Of a DNA stretch of 64,000 nucleotides, positions 39,801 through 47,516 are shown piece by piece. The position numbers were made by a program, and so were the translations under genes. Each line of letters begins with the position of its first letter. Position 1 is the first letter of the stretch. The notes under the pieces are model-generated. The model was not told the origin of the DNA. It was given only the letters and a program-made list of their open reading frames with translations, and made no database searches. This stretch comes from Nonlabens ulvanivorans. Lineage in GTDB: Bacteria > Bacteroidota > Bacteroidia > Flavobacteriales > Flavobacteriaceae. The stretch is taken from the NCBI RefSeq assembly GCF_000755285.1, contig NZ_BBMK01000009.1:1-64000 (forward strand), read 5' to 3'.

Positions 39801-41474
39801 TGTGTTAAGTGGTAAGTAATAGGAAAATCTATTGCTGCGAGACCATTTAATATCTCAACATCACGTGTCGTTAAATCTACCGTAGCAGCTGTTCCTGTAG
39901 GGTCACAAATGACAAATCCAGATGGAACACCATTAGTTATTTCTGGAAGCACAGTAATACAAACCGTATCAGTATAGGTACATCCAAAATTATCAATAAA
40001 TTCATAAGTATAACAATTCACACCTTCGATAGTAGGAGTTACTGTTATCGTACTTCCTACCGTATTAGTAATAGAGGCATCTGCTAGCCATTGCTCACTA
40101 GTCGCGTTAGGTGTAAATGATAAATCTGCTGGGATAATTGCTGGATTAAAATTAAGTCCCCCCCAATAAAATATATAACCATTATCAGACGACAAATTAT
40201 CTGTAATATTAATACACCATTGTCCATTAAGCGGTGTACCCACAAAGGTACTATAAGGATCAACGGGCAAATAATCACCTGCTGGCAAAGTAGTTACACC
40301 AGCCTGAGCTTGCGCCCAAGTTTGCGTTGCACTTTCTGTAAAAACATAATCAAATCCGGTACCTGGATTTAAATCAGTATCAACATCAATCGGAACTCCT
40401 AAAAAAGTCCCTCCACCACCACTTCCATAGGTGTGTAATGAAACTGTTGCTCCATTAGGCGCAGTAACTGATATATCTAAATCACCTAGATAAGAATGCT
40501 CCATATTTAAGAAGATATCTACTAGATCAGATGCGTTAGTCATCGTCGCTCCAGGTGGAAATAGATCAACGCTTACACAAGTTTGATAACTTGTTGTTCC
40601 ATTGTCATCTGGTAAAAATGTTCTACCAGTAATAGGTGGCGATGGCGTTATAGCAAATTCAATAGGCGTTACATTACCGTTAATATCAGTAGACTCTCCA
40701 TAACAGATGGTATTATCTACCGCTGCAGTTCCTGTAAAATCCGGATCTGTAGATACATGAACAACGACATCTCTAGATTCTCGATCAGAACAACCGGTTG
40801 CATCAGTAACTACAAAATCTATTAAATAAATACCGGAAGCGGTATAAGTTTCACTTTGAATTGCTCCAGCATTTAATCCTCCACCGTTACCTAAATCCCA
40901 TTCATAGGTAGCACCAGTTCCGTCGACACCAAAGGTTGCAGATCCATCAAAGTTTACAGTATCACCTTGACAAATACGAACAATACCATCTGCATCGGGT
41001 GCTGGTGTTGTTAAAATAGTAGTGCTAATCGCTTGACAAGGATCAAAACAACTTATCCCAGCTCTCCATCCTGCACCAGTACCACTACCATTAGAAGTAA
41101 AAGTTACGGTTAAACAACCCGTAGGATTTCCTGCGCTAGCCTGAAATAATCCTGGTGCGGTAGTCGTATTAGTAAAAGTTCCTAATTGCGGTGCTGCTGT
41201 AGAATCCCCCATCATAGATGGTTAACACATCTCCGGTTTGGATGATCATCTGTATAAAGTTGAGCTGCATCCTATCGGTCTGAATCCCTGGACAAAAAAC
41301 AGCATAACCATTTATGTTATTACTATAATCTCCATTCTGGCCATCATCATTAAAGGATCCACTACAGGTTACGAACCTGGTCGGGACACCATTATTATCG
41401 GGCATATTGATAATTCCTTGACCAGTGGCAAATAATCCTATAAAGATTATCGCAATTGTTAATAAATTTTTCAT
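36892..41474 (-). CDS. Giant secreted adhesin-like protein with T9SS type B sorting domain (frameshifted)
   Basis: About 1527 aa reconstructed from four pieces. Slips: G5 for G4 at 41216-41220, a lost base near 38284, and one near 37893. In order: signal peptide (LLTIAIIFIGLFATGQG); a CUB-like domain (VTCSGSFNDDGQNGDYSNN..VLTIYDG); a PKD domain (FDGSATFGVDGTGATYEWDLG); a proprotein-convertase P-like domain (MEHSYLGDLDISVTAPNG..GTPLNGQWCINI); eight ~95-residue repeats each opening with CDD..NDG and containing TYHxSQxDAD and ETIYVRVE; and a C-terminal type B sorting domain (YPDYFTPNNDGYHDTWNI..GHFAMKR). G7 at 40158-40164 gives YWGGLNFNP where the paralogue has EWGINFNP. Exported by the type IX system; probably a surface adhesin. 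Confidence 0.9.
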
Positions 41475-41608
41475 CGTTTTAAATTTGCTTTTTTCACTTT
41501 TTCATCTGCTTCTACAAATATGCAGAAAATCCTTAACATCATCTTAACGCAAAAGCACTTTTCTTTAGTCTAAATCCCTTAAAACACTCGTATTACATCC
41601 GTATTCCA

Positions 41609-41616
41609 TACCTTTG
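41609..41616 (+). promoter_or_regulatory. -7 element TACCTTTG of folE
   Basis: Matches TAnnTTTG. Transcription would start near 41622, leaving almost no leader before the ATG at 41630; this supports a later start at 41657 or a very short leader. Confidence 0.5.
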
Positions 41617-41629
41617 CTTTTTAATATTT

Positions 41630-42328
41630 ATGGCTCCTTTTAGAGCAAATGTGCACATGAAAATAGAAGACTTAATGAATAATGTAGATGATCACGATCA
41701 TTTATCATCAAATGAACAAACACCTTTAAGACCTGACGCTTTTGAAAAAAGTGATGCAGATAAGATAGAAATCATCAAAAAAGACGTCCACCATATCCTT
41801 GAAACACTAGGAATGGACATGACAGATGATAGCTTAAAAGGCACGCCTAACCGTGTTGCAAAGATGTTTGTAAAGGAAATTTTTGGCGGTTTACGTCCAG
41901 ATGCAAAACCTAACGCATCTACTTTTGAAAATAAGTATAAATACGGCGAGATGTTAGTAGAAAAGAATATAGTTCTTTATTCTACCTGTGAGCACCACTT
42001 ATTACCTATTGTAGGAAGAGCACACGTCGCTTATATTTCAAACGGATCTGTCGTTGGACTCTCTAAAATGAATCGTATTGTAGACTATTATGCAAAACGT
42101 CCACAGGTTCAAGAACGTTTAAACATACAAATTGTACGAGAGCTACAACAGGTCATGAATACAGAAGATGTAGCCTGCGTTATCGATGCAAAACACCTAT
42201 GTGTTAATAGTCGTGGTATACGCGATATTGAAAGCAGTACTGTGACTGGTGAATTTGGCGGTGCGTTTAAGGATCCTATTGTACGTCGAGAATTCCTCGA
42301 TTACATTAAGATGGAAACAAAATTTTAA
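41630..42328 (+). CDS. folE: GTP cyclohydrolase I
   Basis: 232 aa from the first ATG. A downstream ATG at 41657 (MKIEDLMNN) is a plausible true start given the promoter position. Converts GTP to dihydroneopterin triphosphate for folate or pterin synthesis. Family motifs: GMDMTDDSLKGTPNRVAKMFVKEIF, zinc-binding Cys/His in YSTCEHHLLPIVGRAHVAYI, the second zinc Cys in DVACVIDAKHLCVNSRGI and the C-terminal SSTVTGEFGGAF. The folP gene lies ~20 kb away. Confidence 0.95.
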   Translation: MAPFRANVHMKIEDLMNNVDDHDHLSSNEQTPLRPDAFEKSDADKIEIIKKDVHHILETLGMDMTDDSLKGTPNRVAKMFVKEIFGGLRPDAKPNASTFENKYKYGEMLVEKNIVLYSTCEHHLLPIVGRAHVAYISNGSVVGLSKMNRIVDYYAKRPQVQERLNIQIVRELQQVMNTEDVACVIDAKHLCVNSRGIRDIESSTVTGEFGGAFKDPIVRREFLDYIKMETKF

Positions 42329-42399
42329 TAAGTAGAGAATCGTAAGTCTGTAGATAGTTTTACCCAATAGAATATACTGGGCAAAAAGTTTTTATATTA

Positions 42400-42415
42400 C
42401 GCTTTCGCGAAAGCG
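42400..42415. repeat. CGCTTTCGCGAAAGCG palindrome (intergenic)
   Basis: Perfect copy between folE and cysS, with TTA..TAA arms; it could shape the cysS leader. Confidence 0.95.
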
Positions 42416-42464
42416 TAACTTTAAAGAACAGTTACCCAAAACGACTTCAAACAATATATAAATC

Positions 42465-43952
42465 ATGGTGCGATATCAAGATCAAAAGCTCCAATTGTAC
42501 AACTCTCTTACGGGAGAAAAAGAAATTTTTAAATCTATAAACGAAGGTCTAGTAGGTATGTATGTCTGCGGTCCTACAGTATATAGTAATGTACATTTAG
42601 GAAACTGTCGTACGTTCATTTCTTTTGACATGATTTATCGTTATTTACAGCATCTAGGTTATAAAGTACGTTATGTACGTAATATTACAGATGCTGGTCA
42701 CCTAACTGATGATGCTGATGAAGGTGAAGATAAGATTTCCAAAAAGGCTCGTGTAGAAAAACTAGAACCTATGGAAATCGTACAGCAGTACACGCTAGAT
42801 TTTCATAACGTTCTTAATAAGTTCAATAACTTACCACCTAATATTGAACCTACAGCAACAGGTCATATCGTTGAACAAATAGAAATTATCAAAACAATTA
42901 TTGATAACGGATATGCTTATGAACGTAATGGATCCATCTATTTTAATGTTCTTAAATTCAATGAGGACCACGAGTACGGAAAACTGAGCGGCCGTAAATT
43001 AGAAGACATGATTGCAAACACTCGAGCGCTAGATGCGCAGAGTGAAAAAGATAATCCACAGGATTTTGCATTGTGGAAAAAAGCAAGTCCAGCACACATT
43101 ATGCGATGGCCTAGTCCATGGGGGGGCGATGGTTTTCCAGGATGGCACCTTGAGTGTACGGTGATGAGTTCAAAATATCTAGGAGAGACTTTTGATATAC
43201 ATGGTGGCGGAATGGATTTAAAATTCCCACATCATGAGTGTGAGATCGCACAAGGTGAGGCAGCGCATGGTCACAGTCCAGTTAATTACTGGCTGCATGC
43301 TAACATGTTAACGCTTAACGGTAAAAAGATGTCTAAATCTACTGGTAATTCTATTTTACCAGAAGAGCTCTTTACTGGCGATAACGACTTTATGGAAAAG
43401 GCATTTTCACCTAGTGTTGTACGTTTCTTTATGATGCAAGCGCATTATAGAAGTGTTTTAGACTTTAGTAATGATGCTATTGTAGCGGCAGAAAAAGGAT
43501 TCAACAGACTTAGTGAAGCCATTAAAACTATCGCTGATCTAACGTCAAGTAAAGAAAGCAGCATAGACGCGCCTGCATGGGTAGAGCGTTGTTATGCAGC
43601 CATGAATGATGATTTTAATTCGCCTATTCTTATCGCCGAGCTTTTTGAAGGCGCTAAGATGATTCATGCGGTTAAAGAAGGTAAACAAACAGCTACAGCT
43701 GCTGATATAGAATTGATTAAAGAGACATTTAATGCCTTTTTCTATGATGTGCTGGGTCTAGAAACCAATTCAAAAACGGGCTCTACAGACTCTAAACACC
43801 TGGATGGTGCGATGCAATTAATTATAGATTTAAGAACACAAGCAAGAGCTAATAAAGATTGGGCCACTAGTGACCAGATAAGAGATCAATTAGTTGCTGC
43901 AGGTATTCAATTAAAGGATGGTGCAGATGGTACCACTTATACCGTAAAATAA
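42465..43952 (+). CDS. cysS: Cysteinyl-tRNA synthetase
   Basis: 495 aa class I enzyme. Zinc-binding Cys in [15 protein letters not shown]-type motif VHLGNCR (HLGN), [16 protein letters not shown] (zinc His/His/Glu and the Cys-binding site) and KMSKSTGN (KMSKS, ~275). The G7 run at 43120-43126 makes [15 protein letters not shown], one Gly more than the usual [14 protein letters not shown]. It is the first gene of a cluster with yidD and lgt. Confidence 0.95.
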   Translation: MVRYQDQKLQLYNSLTGEKEIFKSINEGLVGMYVCGPTVYSNVHLGNCRTFISFDMIYRYLQHLGYKVRYVRNITDAGHLTDDADEGEDKISKKARVEKLEPMEIVQQYTLDFHNVLNKFNNLPPNIEPTATGHIVEQIEIIKTIIDNGYAYERNGSIYFNVLKFNEDHEYGKLSGRKLEDMIANTRALDAQSEKDNPQDFALWKKASPAHIMRWPSPWGGDGFPGWHLECTVMSSKYLGETFDIHGGGMDLKFPHHECEIAQGEAAHGHSPVNYWLHANMLTLNGKKMSKSTGNSILPEELFTGDNDFMEKAFSPSVVRFFMMQAHYRSVLDFSNDAIVAAEKGFNRLSEAIKTIADLTSSKESSIDAPAWVERCYAAMNDDFNSPILIAELFEGAKMIHAVKEGKQTATAADIELIKETFNAFFYDVLGLETNSKTGSTDSKHLDGAMQLIIDLRTQARANKDWATSDQIRDQLVAAGIQLKDGADGTTYTVK

Positions 43953-43954
43953 AA

Positions 43955-44182
43955 ATGAAGTATTCGATACTGGCATATCCGTTATTGTGGATTGTAAGGT
44001 TTTATCAAGTTGCGATATCTCCTTTCACACCAGCGAGTTGCCGGTACTCGCCTACTTGCTCTCATTATGCTGTCGGTGCCTTAAAAAAACATGGTGCTTT
44101 TAAAGGTGGCTGGCTAGCCCTTAAAAGAATACTGAGCTGTCATCCATGGGGGGGTGGCAGTGGTTATGATCCGGTTCCCTGA
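43955..44182 (+). CDS. yidD: Membrane protein insertion efficiency factor YidD
   Basis: 75 aa. Motifs: [34 protein letters not shown]-like block (Cys pair in SCRYSPTCS) and the terminal [13 protein letters not shown]. The G7 run (44148-44154) gives [14 protein letters not shown], with one extra Gly against the conserved [14 protein letters not shown] small inner-membrane-associated protein that assists the YidC/Sec insertase. Starts 2 bp after cysS. A hexamer repeat follows its stop codon. Confidence 0.93.
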   Translation: MKYSILAYPLLWIVRFYQVAISPFTPASCRYSPTCSHYAVGALKKHGAFKGGWLALKRILSCHPWGGGSGYDPVP

Positions 44183-44218
44183 TTTAAGTTTAAGTTTAAG
44201 TTTAAGTTTAAGTTTAAA
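44183..44218. repeat. TTTAAG hexamer tandem array
   Basis: Five perfect TTTAAG units (44183-44212) plus a sixth degenerate TTTAAA, starting at the base after the yidD stop codon. The unit is 6 bp, so length changes would not affect a reading frame. It looks like a slippage-prone microsatellite in a 279-bp gap before lgt that holds no gene. Confidence 0.9.
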
Positions 44219-44461
44219 AGCTACAGATTTTCTTTTTACTCACCTACAAGTTATTACACCATAAAATAGAAATATATCTAGGTCTCGAATGTCGCTAAAC
44301 CAGACACAGGTTTTACTTTTAAAATAATCATATGATATAACAATTTTAAAAACCGAAAATATCTTAGCTCACATTTTCATTCTTACTGCTAGACAAACTC
44401 ACTACTCAAAAACTAAAACCTCACGACTAAAATCCTTAATTTAGCCACTCAATAAAAGCAT

Positions 44462-45420
44462 ATGTATTCATTAAAAGTTATCTGGAACCCATTAGAAGGG
44501 ATTGATCTAGGATTTTTTACCATTCATTTTTACAGTTTATCTTATGTCATTGCCTTTGTACTGGGCTGGTATATCATTAAACCAATTTTTAAACGTGATG
44601 GTGTAGGAATGGATAAGTTAGATCCATTGTTTATGTATACCGTTATAGGTTGCCTTGCTGGTGCGCGTATCGGGCATTATCTTTTTTATGAGACAAAAGT
44701 ACTTTTTAATGACCCATTACACGTTTTACTACCTTTTTCATTAGATCCATTTGAATGGACTGGATTTGCTGGTATGGCTAGCATGGTGCAGCATTAGGAA
44801 TCATCATAGCCATGTTTTTTTACAGTAGAAAACATTTAAAAAAACATATGTTTTGGGTATTGGACCGTATTGTAATCCCTACCGCAATAGGAGGAACTTT
44901 TGTACGATTAGGAAACCTATTCAATAGTGAGATTAACGGAAAGGAAAGTGGAGATTTCTGGGCTGGATTTAAATTTGTAAGAGATACATCAGATCCACAT
45001 GTGGCTGCCGCTTTACAAAAAACGGGCTATACCGATACGGATAAAGCAATTGATACAGTTGTAAATAATCCGCAATTTACGGAAGTTCTAGAGTCTATAC
45101 CTTTTAAACATCCTGCACAGTTGTATGAAGCCATATGTTATGTCGGTGTATTTGTGATTTTATTTCTGGTTTATTGGAAAACTGAGAAACGTCATAAATT
45201 AGGTTACTTATTAGGATTATTTTTTGTCTTACTATTTACGGTGCGTTTCTTTATTGAGTTTATCAAAGAACCTCAGACCGAGACTGATAGCTTTACCTTA
45301 ATAGGCATGCATTTCAATACAGGACAATTATTGAGTATTCCGTTTATACTGGTCGGACTCTTTTTAATGTTTAGTCCTAAAGGGCTATTCAAAAACCCAG
45401 AACCTAAAGCCCATGCGTAA
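44462..45420 (+). CDS. lgt: Prolipoprotein diacylglyceryl transferase (frameshifted)
   Basis: About 319 aa. Transfers diacylglycerol from phosphatidylglycerol to the lipobox Cys of exported lipoproteins, in the inner membrane. N-terminal WNPLEGIDLGFFTIHFYSLSYVIAFVLG, then GARIGHYLFYE, FAGMASHGAALGIIIAMFFYSRKH (one lost C near 44782 restores this; the pieces otherwise end at 44797 and restart at 44812), VIPTAIGGTFVRLGNLFNSE (lgt signature) and HPAQLYEA. Many lipoproteins in this window would be substrates. It overlaps the DUF192 gene by 8 nt. Confidence 0.9.
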
Positions 45421-45889
45421 TTCCATCTTTACTATTCTTATTGCTGCTATAGCACTTACAGGTTGTCGCGATGAAAAATCTGCTTCCTTAAGTACTGACG
45501 AAATCTCTTTCTCCAAAGAAGCTACAGGTTACTTGATCAAAAAAGCTACTCGAGATACTATACAAACTCTAGAGGTTGAAATTGCCGATACGGATTATGA
45601 TATTCAAACAGGATTGATGTACCGCACCAGCATGAATAATGATCAAGCGATGTTATTTGTTTTTAAAGAAGAACAAGAACTTTCTTTTTACATGAAGAAT
45701 ACGCAAATCGCTCTTGACATTATCTATCTTAAAGCAGATGGTACAATTGTAAGCTTTGTTGAGAACGCAAAACCTATGGACGAAACACTGTTACCTAGTG
45801 CTGGACCTGCACAATATGCCTTAGAAATAAAAGCTGGCCTTGCAGAAAAATGGGGACTGGATGTAGGTGATGTTTTTGTTTGGGAATAG
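45413..45889 (+). CDS. DUF192 family lipoprotein
   Basis: 158 aa. Lipoprotein signal IAAIALTGC (Cys ~18). The DUF192 domain follows: VEIADTDYDIQTGLMYRTSMNNDQAMLFVFKEEQELSFYMKNTQIALDIIYL with the conserved MYR and FWMKNT-type FYMKNT motifs. A small beta-rich secreted domain of unknown function found on many periplasmic proteins. Its start overlaps the lgt end by 8 nt, so it shares the cysS-yidD-lgt transcript or its lgt part. Confidence 0.88.
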   Translation: MRNSIFTILIAAIALTGCRDEKSASLSTDEISFSKEATGYLIKKATRDTIQTLEVEIADTDYDIQTGLMYRTSMNNDQAMLFVFKEEQELSFYMKNTQIALDIIYLKADGTIVSFVENAKPMDETLLPSAGPAQYALEIKAGLAEKWGLDVGDVFVWE

Positions 45890-46177
45890 ATTATAGAGTA
45901 TTACAGAAGTTTAAAAGGTATGCTATCACGCAGACCTTTTTTGTAAGCTATTGCGAAAAATTATACTCAACAATGTCTAATACATACCATTATCTTCACC
46001 AGACTCATGAACGTTGTTTATTAAAATTTAAGCATCTTGACTGTTTTTACATAAATTTGCAATAGTACTAGTTTCTAGTGATGATATGGCACTGTGGTTG
46101 TAATTATATCAAACAATCTCTCAAAAATAATCCTATTTATAGATCTAGTTTTAATTAACCTATGCCTTTTATAACAA

Positions 46178-46679
46178 ATGGAGCACCTTAAAAAAACTGT
46201 AAACACCTTTTTGATTCTAGCCTTATTAGCGCTCTGCGCTTGTAGCTCAGACAATGATAATGTAATAGAACAACAAGTAACCTGTAGTCACTTATCATCT
46301 ACCGCCGTACTTAATGGCGATACAGATTACTTTCTAAGATCAGTTGGCTATGAAGGAGATGTCAAAAAAAAATACACCATAGATGCAGTTAAAAGTGATT
46401 GTTCTGCAAGAAGTATTTTCATAATCACATTTGACTCAGATGTTGTTCCTGGCACATACCCAATCATAGACTCTTTGATCCCTAGCGCAAATACAGCAAT
46501 AGTCTATATCACCGATATTGACTCCAATGGGGGTGATTGTTAATGAGACCAATTTAATTAGTGGTATTGTAATTATAACTGGCAGCATATTAAACTTCGA
46601 CCTTACCGTTAATGGAGCGACCCAAAACGGAACGAACATTTCATTCATTACGGCACATGAGTTTAATACAAATAATTAA
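46178..46679 (+). CDS. Small lipoprotein (frameshifted)
   Basis: Signal LILALLALCACSSD (lipobox ending ACS, Cys ~22). The frame stops at 46543 after DSNGGDC. Changing the G5 at 46529-46533 to G4 continues it through VIVNETNLISGIVIITG and DLTVNGATQNGTNISFITAHEF to TAA at 46679, about 167 aa. The C-terminal part looks like a beta-rich domain. No family recognised. A terminator hairpin follows 67 bp later. Confidence 0.7.
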
Positions 46680-46745
46680 TTCCCAAAGATGTTTGAATAC
46701 AGCATATTATATGCAGTAGTAATTCATTCTTATATTTTATCCACA

Positions 46746-46778
46746 TAAAAGAGCCTCTCAAATGAGAAGCTCTTTTTT
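46746..46778. terminator. Hairpin between convergent lipoprotein genes
   Basis: AAAAGAGC / GCTCTTTT arms around CTCTCAAATGAGAA, T6 on the plus strand; part of a ~70-bp unit repeated at 47432. Confidence 0.75.
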
Positions 46779-46798
46779 ATATTCAGATGTCTGTAGTA

Positions 46799-46814
46799 TG
46801 CTTTCGCGAAAGCG
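46799..46814. repeat. Palindrome copy, 15 of 16 bases (intergenic)
   Basis: TGCTTTCGCGAAAGCG with the first base T for C; otherwise in GTAT..ATAC longer arms. Confidence 0.85.
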
Positions 46815-46900
46815 ATACTAGAATGGCATCCGATAAACCCAACCTGCAAGGTCTTTAATTTTTAAATGGATGTGTTTCAATATTTGAAAAAAAGATCTTA

Positions 46901-47404
46901 CTAGAAAAACATATTCTCATAAACCACCACGCTATTTTTTTCCAAATCAATAATCATACTATAGTCAGATGACCAATTTGATTCTAATTGACGATGAGTT
47001 TTAATGGCTTTCAAAAACAACTTTGGCTCTTCTAAATCTCTAAATTCTTTCACTTCCCAATCCTGCGAGAGCACAATAAAGAATGCGAGATATTCTTCAT
47101 CCTTTTCATAAAAGTAATACATAAACTCAGTTACAACCTCTCCACTTTCAACAACATAAACGAGTTGTGTAAAACAGAACTGATCGTTCAAAGAAGAGCT
47201 TATATACTCTTGTTCATTCAGAATTTCTAAACTGTACTGAAGGCTACTATTAAATTGTGATTTTAAATTATCATCTAAACCTTCAGCAGCAACTAGACCT
47301 CTTGCCTGCTCACTAACTTCATCTAAACGATCACATGGCACAGATTTTTCAAAACAACTTAATAGCATTAAGAAAGTAAAAAATATAGACGCCATTTTAC
47401 TCAT
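46901..47404 (-). CDS. Hypothetical lipoprotein
   Basis: 167 aa. Signal ASIFFTFLMLLSC, Cys ~17. The mature part is acidic, with helical N-terminal and beta-rich C-terminal stretches (QFCFTQLVYVVESGEVVTEFMYYFYEKDEEYLAFFIVLSQDW). No recognised family. It is bracketed by two near-identical ~70-bp terminator-palindrome units, at 46745 and 47432. Confidence 0.65.
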   Translation of the reverse strand: MSKMASIFFTFLMLLSCFEKSVPCDRLDEVSEQARGLVAAEGLDDNLKSQFNSSLQYSLEILNEQEYISSSLNDQFCFTQLVYVVESGEVVTEFMYYFYEKDEEYLAFFIVLSQDWEVKEFRDLEEPKLFLKAIKTHRQLESNWSSDYSMIIDLEKNSVVVYENMFF

Positions 47405-47433
47405 GAAATTTCTTTAATCTTAAAATGCAAAAT

Positions 47434-47466
47434 AAAAGAGCCTCTCAAATGAAAGGCTCTTTTTAT
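47434..47466 (-). terminator. Terminator region of the T9SS type B gene at 47517
   Basis: AAAAGAGCCT / AGGCTCTTTT stem around CTCAAATGAA; the sequence matches the unit at 46746. Confidence 0.75.
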
Positions 47467-47486
47467 AAATTCAGATGTCTTTGATA

Positions 47487-47502
47487 CGCTTTCGCGAAAG
47501 CG
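47487..47502. repeat. CGCTTTCGCGAAAGCG palindrome (intergenic)
   Basis: Perfect copy 15 bp from the end of the 47517 gene. Confidence 0.95.
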
Positions 47503-47516
47503 TAATTACTACATTA

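Noticed and set aside
38246-41215. Repeat array considered as CRISPR
   Set aside because: The repeats are protein-coding units of ~285 bp with no short identical repeats or spacers, and no cas genes are present in the window.
45880-46065. Possible 61-aa gene (MGIDYRVLQKFKRY...)
   Set aside because: It overlaps the end of the DUF192 gene, has no recognisable domain and an odd Cys/His/Tyr-rich composition; nothing beyond an open frame supports it.
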